Source: Rhodospirillales bacterium
GTDB lineage: Bacteria; Pseudomonadota; Alphaproteobacteria; Rhodospirillales; Casp-alpha2
DNA: 43,905 nucleotides
Assembly: GCA_021775105.1 (NCBI GenBank)
Contig: JAJFIJ010000139.1
Span: forward strand, 1 to 43,905
Direction of reading: 5' to 3'
Below are positions 8,626 through 17,610 of this stretch, piece after piece. The number at the start of each line of letters is the position of its first letter. Position 1 is the stretch's first letter. The notes beneath the pieces are model-generated. The model had not been told where the DNA came from. It did not search any database and saw only the letters and a program-made list of their open reading frames with translations. A program made the translations under genes and the position numbers.

Positions 8626-9342
8626 ATGACTGACATCATCGATACAATCAAGACCATTGTTTATGCCGTCATCATTGCAATTGTGGTCCGCACATTTGCA
8701 TACGAGCCGTTCAATATTCCCTCTGGTTCGATGATTCCGACCCTGCTGGTTGGCGACTATCTGTTTGTTTCAAAAACCTCGTATGGCTACAGCCGCCACT
8801 CGCTGCCGTTCAGCCTGCCGGTCATTCCGGGACGTATCCTCTATGATATGCCGGAACGCGGTGATGTCTTTGTTTTCAAAACACCCGCGGACAACAAGAC
8901 CGATTTTATCAAACGTGTCATTGGTCTTCCGGGCGACACCGTACAGGTCAAGGGCGGCATTCTGAATATCAATGGTAAAGCCGTTAAGCGCCGGCGGATT
9001 GAAGAATTCGTGCACACGGACGCCTACGGCAACTCACGCCGGGTGGCGCGCTACCTTGAAACCCTGCCCAATGGTGTTCAGCATCAAATTCTGGAAGCGG
9101 ACGGCGATACCGGGCCGTATGACAACACCAAGGTATTTACGGTTCCGGAAGGCCACTTTTTCGCCATGGGCGACAATCGGGACAATTCTTCAGACAGCCG
9201 CGCTTTTGGTTTCGTGCCGAAGGAAAATCTGGTTGGTCGGGCAGAATTCCTGTTCTTTTCCATAGCTGATGCCAAACCGTGGCAGCTCTGGAAATGGTTT
9301 GACAAACTGCGCCCCGGGCGAATATTTGAAGGTGTCGAATGA
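8626..9342 (+). CDS. lepB: Signal peptidase I
   Basis: LepB cleaves Sec and Tat signal peptides at the periplasmic face of the inner membrane. The 238-residue protein has one N-terminal membrane anchor (about residues 8-26), the catalytic Ser35 in PSGSMIPTLLVGD, the general-base Lys96 in DFIKRVIGLPGD, and box E GDNRDNSSDSRAFGFVP. The ORF track begins upstream at 8551, but the ATG at 8626 fits the family N-terminus. The 108-bp gap after acpS is AT-rich just upstream of the start and could hold a secondary promoter. The stop overlaps the rnc start (ATGA), showing translational coupling. Confidence 0.95.
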   Translation: MTDIIDTIKTIVYAVIIAIVVRTFAYEPFNIPSGSMIPTLLVGDYLFVSKTSYGYSRHSLPFSLPVIPGRILYDMPERGDVFVFKTPADNKTDFIKRVIGLPGDTVQVKGGILNINGKAVKRRRIEEFVHTDAYGNSRRVARYLETLPNGVQHQILEADGDTGPYDNTKVFTVPEGHFFAMGDNRDNSSDSRAFGFVPKENLVGRAEFLFFSIADAKPWQLWKWFDKLRPGRIFEGVE

Positions 9343-10073
9343 CGGGAGAGCGTCCCCGGAAGAACCAGCCAGATAAAACCTCCGCCCGCAGCGTGGCCGG
9401 ACTTGAAGCCACCATTGACTATATTTTCGCCGACAAATCACTGGCGTTAACTGCACTGACCCACTCCAGTATCGCCCGGGCAAACCAGCCGTCGAACGAA
9501 CGTCTGGAATTCCTTGGTGACCGGGTTCTGGGGCTGGTCGTTGCAGAAATGCTTTTTCAACAGTTTCCCTATGAAGCGGAAGGTGCGCTTGGTTACCGTT
9601 TTCCGGCACTGGTTCGCGCCGAAGCACTGGCCCGCATCGCCGAACAACTGGGCCTCGCTGATCATCTGCTGATTGATGATCATGAATTTGCCGACAATCT
9701 GAAACGCAAAACCGGCGTGCTGTCCAATGCCTGCGAGGCCGTTATCGCAGCTTTGTATCTGGATGGCGGACTGTCGGTCACAAAAAAATTCATCGAAACA
9801 CACTGGCAGGCGCTGCTGGAAGAAGACCTTACTCCACCGAAAGATGCCAAAACCCTGTTGCAGGAACTGGTACAGAGCAGGGGGGCTGTGGTCCCGGTCT
9901 ATCGCATTGTCGAGCGGACCGGACCGGATCATGCGCCGGAGTTCCGGGTTGAAGTCTCCGTAGAAAATGAGATTCCCGCCGTTGCCAGCGGTCCATCCAA
10001 GCGCGCCGCCGAAACAGCCGCCGCAAAACTGCTGTATCATCGACTTACAGGACAACAGAACAATGAACGATAA
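9339..10073 (+). CDS. rnc: Ribonuclease III
   Basis: RNase III cuts double-stranded RNA and processes rRNA precursors. The 244-residue protein has the RNase III signature NERLEFLGDRVLGLVVAE with the catalytic acidic residues, and a C-terminal double-stranded RNA-binding domain (about 175-240; DAKTLLQELVQSRG through SGPSKRAAETAAAKLLY). An N-terminal extension of about 20 polar residues precedes the catalytic fold. It overlaps lepB by 4 bp and era by 11 bp. lepB-rnc-era is a conserved proteobacterial operon in which RNase III often regulates its own mRNA; a regulatory hairpin was not identified here. Confidence 0.96.
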   Translation: MTGERPRKNQPDKTSARSVAGLEATIDYIFADKSLALTALTHSSIARANQPSNERLEFLGDRVLGLVVAEMLFQQFPYEAEGALGYRFPALVRAEALARIAEQLGLADHLLIDDHEFADNLKRKTGVLSNACEAVIAALYLDGGLSVTKKFIETHWQALLEEDLTPPKDAKTLLQELVQSRGAVVPVYRIVERTGPDHAPEFRVEVSVENEIPAVASGPSKRAAETAAAKLLYHRLTGQQNNER

Positions 10074-10968
10074 TCCGTCAACACGGGCAGGGTTCGTTGC
10101 CATCGTCGGCGCACCGAATGTCGGCAAGTCGACGTTATTGAACCGGATGGTTGGCACCAAGGTGTCGATCGTTTCGCCCAAGGTTCAGACCACACGAACG
10201 CGCGTTCTCGGGATTTGTATCGAAGGACCATCACAGATCATCTTCATCGACACGCCGGGTATCTTCGCGCCAAAGCGGCGTCTTGACCGGGCAATGGTCG
10301 CAGCGGCCTGGGGGGGGGCCGGGGACGCCGATGATATTCTGTTGCTGATTGATGCCACACGGGGAATCGACAAGAATACCCGATCAATTATGGAGCGGCT
10401 TAAAACGTCGGAACGCAAAGCCATCATTGCAATCAACAAGGTTGATCTGGTCAAGAAACCCATCCTGCTGGATCTGACGAACGAGCTCAATATCTTCCAG
10501 ATAGCGTCGGAGATCTTTATGGTTTCTGCGGAAACCGGGGAAGGGGTGCCTGACCTTCTGGCATATCTGGCCGATCACATGACGGTGGGACCATGGTTAT
10601 TTCCGGAAGACCAGATTTCCGATATGCCTCAACGCCTGCTGGCCGCCGAAATCACCCGTGAAAAACTGTATCTCAAACTCCATCAAGAACTGCCTTACGC
10701 AACCACAATTGAGACGGAAACCTGGCAGGAACGCGAAGATGGTTCGGTCAAAATCGATCAGATCATTTACGTGGAAAGGCCGAGCCAGAAAGCCATTGTG
10801 CTGGGGAAGGGCGGGCGTCAGATCAAGGCACTCGGCGAATCTTCCCGTCGCGAACTGGAAGAAATTCTGGGTACGCGCGTGCACCTTTTCCTGTTCGTCA
10901 AAGTTCGTGAAAAATGGGGAGATGATCCGGAACGCTATCGGGACTGGGGTCTCGACTTCAACGCCTGA
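10063..10968 (+). CDS. era: GTPase Era, 30S ribosome assembly factor
   Basis: Era is an essential GTPase that binds the 3' end of 16S rRNA during small-subunit maturation. The 301-residue protein shows G1 (VGAPNVGKST), the QTTRTR switch, G3 (FIDTPGIF), G4 (INKVDL) and a C-terminal KH domain (IVLGKGGRQIKALGESSRRELEEILG). The ORF track extends upstream to 9967; the ATG at 10063, inside the rnc 3' end, matches the family. A run of nine G at 10310-10318, within the codons for AAWGGAGDAD, is a local slippage hazard, though the frame is intact here. Confidence 0.96.
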   Translation: MNDNPSTRAGFVAIVGAPNVGKSTLLNRMVGTKVSIVSPKVQTTRTRVLGICIEGPSQIIFIDTPGIFAPKRRLDRAMVAAAWGGAGDADDILLLIDATRGIDKNTRSIMERLKTSERKAIIAINKVDLVKKPILLDLTNELNIFQIASEIFMVSAETGEGVPDLLAYLADHMTVGPWLFPEDQISDMPQRLLAAEITREKLYLKLHQELPYATTIETETWQEREDGSVKIDQIIYVERPSQKAIVLGKGGRQIKALGESSRRELEEILGTRVHLFLFVKVREKWGDDPERYRDWGLDFNA

Positions 10969-11003
10969 CGCGCCGGAACATCTCCCATTGTTTCACATCA
11001 GCT

Positions 11004-13151
11004 TCAGGCAACCTTGATATCGTTGAGGAACTGTTCGACATGCTGGCGGAGGTCGCCAGCCTGTGCACTCAGTTGCCCTGCCGCTTGCAGCACTTCCTGA
11101 GACATCCGACCCGTCTCGGTCGTCACACTGCTGACGTCGGCGATATTGGAGGTCACTTCCTGCGTTCCCGATGATGCCTGTTCGACGTTACGAGCGATCT
11201 CCTGTGTGGCGGCACCCTGTTCTTCGATAGCCGCAGCGATCGCAGTCGAAATCTCATTGACCTGATTGACGACCTTGCCAATCCCTTCAATGGCAATAAC
11301 AGTATCCTCAGTCGCACCTTGGATGCTGGAGATCTGACCACCAATCTGTTCAGTTGCCTTGGCTGTCTGGTTGGCCAGGTTTTTGACCTCACTGGCAACC
11401 ACGGCAAACCCCTTGCCAGCATCTCCGGCACGGGCCGCCTCAATGGTTGCATTCAGCGCCAGCAGATTGGTCTGTTCGGCAATATCCGAAATCAAACCCA
11501 GTACTTCTCCGATATCTTTCGCCGATTGGGCAAGGCCTTCAACCTTTTCAGCTGCCGAGGCTGTTTCCGATACGGCACTGGTCGATATCTGGTTCGCCTG
11601 ATTGACCTGCTGGCTAATCTCGCTGATCGTCGCCGACAATTCTTCGGCCGCTGTCGCCACCGTATGGACATTGACCGAAGCCTGCTCGGACGCCGCCGCT
11701 ACGGCATTGCATTTTTCACCCGCATCCGTCGCGGCCGAGGACATTGTCGACGCTGTCGTTTCCATTTGTGAAGACGACGTCGTTACAGAGGCAATAACCC
11801 CGGAAACGCTCTTGTCAAATTCAGCCGTTTTTTCGGAAATAAGGGTGGCACGCCGCTCTTTCTCCTTGCGGTCACGTTCCTGTTGAGCTTCCATTTCCCG
11901 ATTGGTAACAAGCTTGTCACGGAAATCGCCAAGGGCTCTGGAAATCCGGCCAATGGAATTCTCCCGCTGCATGACCCGGAAATCAACATCCAGATTGCCA
12001 TCCGCAAGTTCGGTCATGGCGGAAACAACTTCCGAAAGAGGCGTAGTGATTGCACGACCAAACCAGACACCGGCGGCAACAGCGACCGCAATGACGACGG
12101 CGACAAGTGCCAGAATCAGGTTTCGCATGGTCGTTACGGGCTGAAGAACTTCAACCTCATCAATTTCAGCAAGAACAGCCCATTTGGCGCCATGATAATC
12201 AATAGGTTCAAAGGCTGAATAAACAGGTACACCCCGATAATCCGGAACAACGCGCACACCGCTCTTGCCGGCAAGCGCTTCCTTGACAGTTGTTGTCTCG
12301 ACTTTGGTTTGCAGGATGGTGCTTTCCTTACTGAAGCGCGAATCGCTGCGCATCAGGAAATCACTGCCGACAATATAGGTCTCACCGGATTCGCCCATTC
12401 CGGCGTCCTGCTGCATGACGCTATTAATTCGGGCAATTGGCATCTGGAATGCGACAACCCCTAACAGGGCACCGCCAGAATCGAGAACCGGTGATGCAAT
12501 GAAGCTTGCAGGCACACCGTTACTTGGCGCATACGCGGCAAAGTCATCAAAGGTCAGAAAATCTTCTTTCGGGTTGTCACGGGCCGCACGGAACACCTTG
12601 CCCAGTCCGGAATCTCTCCACTTTCCGGTCACCAGATTGGTTGCGTAATCAAGTTCCTTGAACACCGTATAAACCAGATTGCCTTCGGTATCGAAAAGAA
12701 AAATATCGTAATAGTCCCGTTCTCGCAAAAACTTGCGGACGGACGGATGAAAACGGGCATGCATGGCGCTATATGATGACCCGTCGCCTGCTACGTCCAA
12801 ATTTTCTTTTTGTCCCGTTGGGTGTGGGTTATCTGTGATATAGAGTTTCTGCAACTCTGCTTCGGCATTGCCTCCGAAGGCAGCGTAACTTGTCTTGAAG
12901 GACTGGATCATATCGCGCGTTAACGTACTTGATGCCATAGACCGCAAATCCTGCTCGATGGAGCCAAGATAATCGCCAAGTGCATTTTTGCGGGCGACCG
13001 CCAGCGCTTCAAGTTTATCCTGTGCAGCGGTGTCCAGTGCTGACCTTGATATAACATATCCTGTCATACCGGTCACGAGGGCAGCGACAATCGCCAATAC
13101 AGCAGTCATTAGTGGAATGGATTTACGTAAGGACATTTTGGTTAGGTTCAT
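11004..13151 (-). CDS. Methyl-accepting chemotaxis protein with dCache-type sensor
   Basis: This 715-residue receptor has a first membrane helix at about 13-36, a periplasmic region of about 300 residues with the double-Cache pattern (YYDIFLFDTEGNLVYTV, SPVLDSGGALLGVVAFQM, GESGETYIVGSDFLMRSDSRF), a second helix at about 345-366, a HAMP domain (to about 416) and a cytoplasmic signalling coiled coil. The hairpin tip that contacts CheA and CheW is canonical (LALNATIEAARAGDAGKGFAVVA). The ORF track starts at 13211, but the ATG at 13151 has AAGGA about 10 bases upstream. The ligand cannot be read from sequence. No cheA or cheY lies nearby; an orphan cheW sits at 40488. It is convergent with era. 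Confidence 0.93.
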   Translation of the reverse strand: MNLTKMSLRKSIPLMTAVLAIVAALVTGMTGYVISRSALDTAAQDKLEALAVARKNALGDYLGSIEQDLRSMASSTLTRDMIQSFKTSYAAFGGNAEAELQKLYITDNPHPTGQKENLDVAGDGSSYSAMHARFHPSVRKFLRERDYYDIFLFDTEGNLVYTVFKELDYATNLVTGKWRDSGLGKVFRAARDNPKEDFLTFDDFAAYAPSNGVPASFIASPVLDSGGALLGVVAFQMPIARINSVMQQDAGMGESGETYIVGSDFLMRSDSRFSKESTILQTKVETTTVKEALAGKSGVRVVPDYRGVPVYSAFEPIDYHGAKWAVLAEIDEVEVLQPVTTMRNLILALVAVVIAVAVAAGVWFGRAITTPLSEVVSAMTELADGNLDVDFRVMQRENSIGRISRALGDFRDKLVTNREMEAQQERDRKEKERRATLISEKTAEFDKSVSGVIASVTTSSSQMETTASTMSSAATDAGEKCNAVAAASEQASVNVHTVATAAEELSATISEISQQVNQANQISTSAVSETASAAEKVEGLAQSAKDIGEVLGLISDIAEQTNLLALNATIEAARAGDAGKGFAVVASEVKNLANQTAKATEQIGGQISSIQGATEDTVIAIEGIGKVVNQVNEISTAIAAAIEEQGAATQEIARNVEQASSGTQEVTSNIADVSSVTTETGRMSQEVLQAAGQLSAQAGDLRQHVEQFLNDIKVA

Positions 13152-13402
13152 CTTTAGAATTCCTTTGTTTATGGTCCGTAACGCAAGTATTGTTGCACAA
13201 AATTTGGTCAAAACGTGTTTCCAGGGATTTCTATTTATTTCTGTATTGCGTATTTTTTAACACAACCAACAAACACTATAAGATGTTGATTTATAATAAA
13301 AATATGGCTCCTAAACCCAAACAGGATATAATTTATCCCTTCCACCACCGGTAAATTGATCTCTGTCAATTTTATTCAGGCGGGACGGAGTTAAATTGAG
13401 TC
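13152..13402. other. Divergent intergenic region between the chemoreceptor and the nuclease-like gene
   Basis: This AT-rich stretch holds the control regions of both flanking genes. Its one clear motif is the dyad AAATTGA-TCTCTG-TCAATTT at 13353-13372, described separately as an FNR/FixK-like site. No ORF or RNA gene was recognised. Confidence 0.5.
13356..13369. promoter_or_regulatory. FNR/FixK-like operator
   Basis: TTGAT-CTCT-GTCAA matches the CRP/FNR-family consensus TTGAT-N4-ATCAA at 9 of 10 defined positions and lies within a perfect 7-bp inverted repeat (AAATTGA/TCAATTT). It is 34 bp upstream of the nuclease-like gene start and about 205 bp upstream of the chemoreceptor start, so it could act on either. 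Function is inferred from consensus only. Confidence 0.4.
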
Positions 13403-13879
13403 ATGAATAGTCAGACCTTCTTCCTGCTGATGACCATGGGCGTTTTGATTTCCGGCCCGGTGCAAGCTGCCGGTCTGTCCGGGACGGCCAAGGCCAAGGA
13501 TGCACGCACACTGGTCATCAACGGCGAAACAGTCGAGCTTTACGGCATTGATGCTGTCGAGATTGATCAGACTTGCCGGACCAAACGAAACAAGGAGTTT
13601 CCTTGCGGACATGTTGCGGCAAACGCACTCGCCTCCGTCGTTCGCAACGCTCAGGTGAGTTGTCGGCCTGAAGGTTCTGGCGGTGCCGTTCCAAAAGTAA
13701 TTTGCCGGGCTGGCCCCATAGATATTGCAGAGCAGCAGGTCCTTCAGGGATGGGCATTTGCCGATCCCGAAACCGGTGAAAGATATCGACGGGCTGAACG
13801 GGCAGCCCGCGCGCTGAATGAAGGCATCTGGAAAGGGCGATTTGATTTTCCCTGGGATTGGCGAAAACAGCATCGCTGA
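13403..13879 (+). CDS. Secreted SNase-like (thermonuclease-fold) protein, probably non-catalytic
   Basis: This 158-residue protein has an N-terminal signal peptide (cleavage probably after VQAA). The body resembles the staphylococcal nuclease OB-fold: LYGIDAVEIDQTC matches the RL.GIDAPE..Q.C region, the CGHVAANAL and QGWAFADP blocks follow, and the end RRAERAARALNEGIWKGRF is typical. By eye alignment the active-site Arg of the first motif is Glu here and the second catalytic Arg is not evident, while the motif Glu remains. Binding without nuclease activity is therefore likely, as in many alphaproteobacterial homologues. GGAG lies 12 bp before the ATG. recO follows after 28 bp and may be co-transcribed. 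Confidence 0.75.
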   Translation: MNSQTFFLLMTMGVLISGPVQAAGLSGTAKAKDARTLVINGETVELYGIDAVEIDQTCRTKRNKEFPCGHVAANALASVVRNAQVSCRPEGSGGAVPKVICRAGPIDIAEQQVLQGWAFADPETGERYRRAERAARALNEGIWKGRFDFPWDWRKQHR

Positions 13880-13907
13880 ACGGCCGCCAAGATGTTAACC
13901 TCGGGAT

Positions 13908-14651
13908 ATGGACTGGAATGACCGGGGCATTGTCCTCACCGCACGCAAGCACGGCGAAACATCACTGATTGTCAGCCTGTTAACCGAACACCACGGACGC
14001 CATGCCGGTTTGGTGCGAGGCGGGGCAGGGCGACGCAACCGGGGGGTCTACCAACCGGGAAACCTTGTCAACGCCCAATGGCGCGCCCGTCTGGCTGAAC
14101 ATCTGGGCACGTTTACCTGCGAACTTCTTGAAGCCAAAACCGCTTCCTATCTGGATTGCCCGCTGGAACTGGCGGCCCTGCAATCCGTCGCCGCTCTGAC
14201 TGAATCGGCACTTCCGGAGCGCGAGAATCATCCGAATATTTTCAATGGCTTGCTGGTCGTAATTGAATCACTGGATGACCAGTCGATTTGGCCCGTCGTC
14301 TATGTGAAGTGGGAACTGGGATTACTCAAGGAATTGGGATTCGGGCTTGATTTCAGCCGTTGTGCGGCAACGGGGAAAACTGATGATCTGATTTATGTAT
14401 CGCCGAAAACCGGGCGCGCCGTATCTCGTGAAGCCGGAGAACCTTATCGGGAACTGGTTTTGAATCTGCCGCGGTTTCTGGTCGACGCGGAAGTCTCCTG
14501 CGAAATGGCGGATCTGCTGGAGGCCCTGAAATTAAGCGGATACTTTCTCCTGCGTCACGCCTTCAACGGTGAAACACTGCCACCGGCCCGTGAGCGCTTC
14601 GTGGACCGGATTCGTCACCACATCAACGTGTCGGATATCGATAAGGCCTAG
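13908..14651 (+). CDS. recO: DNA repair protein RecO
   Basis: RecO works with RecF and RecR to load RecA onto SSB-coated single-stranded DNA at gaps. The 247-residue protein starts MDWNDRGIVLTARKHGETSLIVSLLTE, the conserved OB-fold N-terminus, continues with HAGLVRGG, and has the helical core (YVKWELGLLKELGFGLDFSRCAATG) typical of proteobacterial RecO. The Cys cluster found in some RecO zinc fingers is reduced to a single Cys in CAATG. Length is normal. In related genomes recO commonly follows era directly; here a chemoreceptor and an SNase-like gene lie between them. Confidence 0.93.
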   Translation: MDWNDRGIVLTARKHGETSLIVSLLTEHHGRHAGLVRGGAGRRNRGVYQPGNLVNAQWRARLAEHLGTFTCELLEAKTASYLDCPLELAALQSVAALTESALPERENHPNIFNGLLVVIESLDDQSIWPVVYVKWELGLLKELGFGLDFSRCAATGKTDDLIYVSPKTGRAVSREAGEPYRELVLNLPRFLVDAEVSCEMADLLEALKLSGYFLLRHAFNGETLPPARERFVDRIRHHINVSDIDKA

Positions 14652-14749
14652 AGAATACCGCAAGAATACTGGTTGATTTTTGCCATATATTTACAGCAAA
14701 AACAAATAGTTAGTAAAATTTTGATAAACCTGAGCGACGCAGAAGGACT

Positions 14750-15016
14750 CTAGTCGTCAGCGGCGTCGGTTAAATCGCCATCGTCGTCACCTTCGATAAC
14801 GTCAACGTCTACCAGCAATACAATGTTTTCCGCCATTTCCCGATCACCGTTTGACGAGACCATGGTATATTCGACCACCTGTCCCTGAAACAGCGTTTCC
14901 ATTCCGGCGCTTTGAACGGCAGTGATGTGTACGAATGCATCTTTTGAGCCATCTTCGGGTTCAATGAACCCATAACCCTTTGCCCGATTGAACCACTTAA
15001 CAGTACCTTTTGACAT
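14750..15016 (-). CDS. Cold-shock domain protein with acidic tail
   Basis: This 88-residue protein consists of a standard cold-shock domain: [23 protein letters not shown] contains RNP1 (KGYGFIEP) and DAFVHITAV contains RNP2. It binds single-stranded RNA and DNA and acts as an RNA chaperone. Unlike the roughly 67-70-residue Csp proteins of E. coli, it carries a C-terminal tail of about 20 residues that is strongly acidic ([19 protein letters not shown]). Such tails occur in other proteins as mimics or modulators of nucleic-acid binding; that role is inference here. It is transcribed alone, convergent with recO and divergent from parC. Confidence 0.93.
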   Translation of the reverse strand: MSKGTVKWFNRAKGYGFIEPEDGSKDAFVHITAVQSAGMETLFQGQVVEYTMVSSNGDREMAENIVLLVDVDVIEGDDDGDLTDAADD

Positions 15017-15381
15017 TCTGTCATGCTCCCGACATTCGGAATTGTTTGTTTCAATTCCCAGTTACGGCATTATTAACAGCCGCTTACGTCTCTCATCGCT
15101 GAGTTGCATAACCTCAAGAAAAAGTCACTAGTCAAGGATTGCATCTAATTTTGTTTTTTTCCGGTTCTCCAACAAACCAAAACCTGTAGCATCTGACGCA
15201 CCTAATCATATATTACAGTAACGATAATACCCGTAGAGAAGATTAAATCTAGAGTTAATTGTATATTTTTCATGTGCTGTTCTGAATAAAAACAGGCAGG
15301 AACAAAATACGACCAATTGACGCCCCGGACAGATGAGCTACTATATTTGGTAGATTCTCTCGATAGATTTGGAACGATTCA
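15017..15381. other. Divergent control region between the cold-shock gene and parC
   Basis: This 365-bp AT-rich gap has no ORF of note. On the minus strand a possible promoter for the cold-shock gene has -35 TTGACT (15130-15135) and a poor -10 (GTTATG, 15107-15112) with 17-bp spacing, implying a leader of about 85 nt. On the plus strand TTGACG (15317-15322) and TATATT (15342-15347), 19 bp apart, could serve parC. Both calls are weak. No conserved RNA element was recognised. Confidence 0.35.
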
Positions 15382-17610
15382 ATGGTAGATTCGGCCCCAG
15401 AAGGCGAAATTCGCGACACCAGATTGGCGGATGCGTTGAGTGAGCGTTATTTGTCTTATGCGCTCTCGACAATCATGTCGCGTTCTCTGCCCGATGTCCG
15501 TGACGGCCTGAAACCTGTACACCGGCGACTGCTGCATGCCATGCGTCAACTCAAACTTGATCCAGAGTCAGGATTCAAGAAATGTGCGCGCGTTGTAGGC
15601 GATGTAATGGGCAAATACCACCCCCATGGAGATGCTTCCATCTATGACGCACTGGTGCGGATGTCTCAGGATTTTGCCCAGCGCTACCCCCTGGTCGACG
15701 GGCAGGGCAATTTTGGCAATATTGACGGCGATAATGCCGCCGCCATGCGCTATACGGAATCGCGCATGACCGAAATCGCCAAGGCGCTGCTGGACGGTAT
15801 CGACGAAAACGCCATTGATTTCAGAGCTACTTACGACGGCGAAGACGAAGAACCCGTGGTTCTGCCATCAAGTATCCCCAATTTACTGGCAAACGGAGCA
15901 TCCGGAATTGCCGTTGGCATGGCAACCAACATTCCGCCTCACAACATTGGTGAGTTATGTGACGCGCTTCAGCACCTGATCAAGTTCCCGAACGCCGGAA
16001 TCCCAAAACTGGTTGAGTTTGTCAAAGGGCCGGATTTCCCGACGGGCGGCACTCTGGTCGAATCCAATGACACCATCATTGAGGCCTACAAGACCGGGCG
16101 CGGCAGCTTCCGTACCCGGGCAAGATGGGAAACCGAAAAACTGAGCCATGGTCAGTATCAGGTGGTGATCACCGAAATTCCCTACCAGGTGCAGAAATCC
16201 CGCCTGATCGAAAAAGTCGCCGAATTGCTGTTGGCGAAAAAACTGCCGCTGCTGTCCGATATCAGGGATGAATCGACTGAAACTGTTCGTATCGTGCTGG
16301 AACCGAAAAATCGCACAATCGAACCTGACGTGCTGATGGAACATCTTTATCGGCAGACCGATCTGGAAACCCGCTTCGGGCTCAACATGAATGCGCTCGA
16401 TGCCAATAACACACCTCGCGTCATGAATTTACGCGAAATATTGCAGGCGTTTCTGGATCACCGGCATGACGTACTGATTCGCCGCACCAACTTCCGTCTT
16501 GAAAAAATAGAACGGCGTCTGGAAATTCTTGGGGGCATGCTGATTGCCTACCTTAATCTGGACGAAGTGATCCGTATCATCCGCGAAGAGGACGATGCCA
16601 AACAGGTTCTGATGAAAACCTTCGAGCTGTCGGAACTTCAGACCGAGTCCATCCTCAACATGCGTCTGCGCCAGTTACGCAAACTCGAAGAATTGGAAAT
16701 TCGCAAGGAAAACGAAACGCTGACAGCGGAACTTGGGGATTTGAAGGCGCTTTTGGGCAATGAAGGTGCCCGCTGGAAGACGGTCAGTGGACAAATTGCC
16801 GAGATCAGAACAAAATTCGGACAGAAAACGGAACTCGGCAAACGCAGAACTGACATTGGCGAGCCGCCAACCGCCGTTATTGTGCCGCTTGAGGCGATGA
16901 TCGAGAAAGAGCCCGTGACCATTATTCACTCTGAAAAGGACTGGATCAGGGCGGCGAAAGGTCATGTCGATAATGCGCATGAGATGAAATACAAGGATGG
17001 TGATCATTGCCGGTTCTCCATTCACGCCGAAACAACTGATAAACTGATCATCTTCGCCACCAACGGCCGGTTCTATACGCTTGGCTGCGACAAATTGCCA
17101 AGCGGTCGCGGCCATGGTGAACCGTTGCGCCTGATGATTGACCTCGCCAACGGCCATGACGTGGTTGACATGTTTGTCTTCAGAGGTGGACGAAAACTGA
17201 TTATCGCGTCAGACGTCGGTCGCGGTTTCATTGTCGAGGAAGATGATCTTCTGGCCCAGACAAAGAACGGTAAACAGGTTCTGAACCTGAAACCGGGCGA
17301 AGAGGCGACCGTACTGGTTGCCATTGGCGATGGTCATGATCACATTGCCGTGCTTGGCAGCAAACGCAAATTACTGATTTTCCCGATTGATGAACTTCCG
17401 GTCATGGGGCGGGGCGGCGGCGTCATCTTTCAGCGTTACGCCCAGGGCGGACTCGCCGACATCACAACGCTATCGCTTGACGAAGGCTTGACCTGGTCAA
17501 CAGCGGCAGGCGTGCGTACCGAAAAGAATATTGCTGACTGGGTCGGTAAACGGGCTCAGGCCGGACAACTGCCGTTCCGCGGCTTCACCAAGGCCAACAA
17601 GTTCAGATAA
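15382..17610 (+). CDS. parC: DNA topoisomerase IV subunit A
   Basis: ParC is the DNA-cleaving subunit of topoisomerase IV, which unlinks daughter chromosomes; its partner ParE is not in this window. The 742-residue protein shows the N-terminal [28 protein letters not shown] block, the catalytic Tyr124 in [12 protein letters not shown], and a short C-terminal beta-propeller region without a clear GyrA box, which favours ParC over GyrA (usually more than 850 residues). In the quinolone-determining region ([11 protein letters not shown]) the position equivalent to E. coli Ser80 is Ala85. The last base of the stop codon is shared with the start of the next gene. Confidence 0.93.
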   Translation: MVDSAPEGEIRDTRLADALSERYLSYALSTIMSRSLPDVRDGLKPVHRRLLHAMRQLKLDPESGFKKCARVVGDVMGKYHPHGDASIYDALVRMSQDFAQRYPLVDGQGNFGNIDGDNAAAMRYTESRMTEIAKALLDGIDENAIDFRATYDGEDEEPVVLPSSIPNLLANGASGIAVGMATNIPPHNIGELCDALQHLIKFPNAGIPKLVEFVKGPDFPTGGTLVESNDTIIEAYKTGRGSFRTRARWETEKLSHGQYQVVITEIPYQVQKSRLIEKVAELLLAKKLPLLSDIRDESTETVRIVLEPKNRTIEPDVLMEHLYRQTDLETRFGLNMNALDANNTPRVMNLREILQAFLDHRHDVLIRRTNFRLEKIERRLEILGGMLIAYLNLDEVIRIIREEDDAKQVLMKTFELSELQTESILNMRLRQLRKLEELEIRKENETLTAELGDLKALLGNEGARWKTVSGQIAEIRTKFGQKTELGKRRTDIGEPPTAVIVPLEAMIEKEPVTIIHSEKDWIRAAKGHVDNAHEMKYKDGDHCRFSIHAETTDKLIIFATNGRFYTLGCDKLPSGRGHGEPLRLMIDLANGHDVVDMFVFRGGRKLIIASDVGRGFIVEEDDLLAQTKNGKQVLNLKPGEEATVLVAIGDGHDHIAVLGSKRKLLIFPIDELPVMGRGGGVIFQRYAQGGLADITTLSLDEGLTWSTAAGVRTEKNIADWVGKRAQAGQLPFRGFTKANKFR

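Noticed and set aside
9447-10181. 244-residue minus-strand ORF
   Set aside because: Antisense to rnc and era. It carries no domain and is explained by their coding bias.
15382-17610. GyrA rather than ParC
   Set aside because: The length of 742 residues and the missing GyrA box favour ParC.
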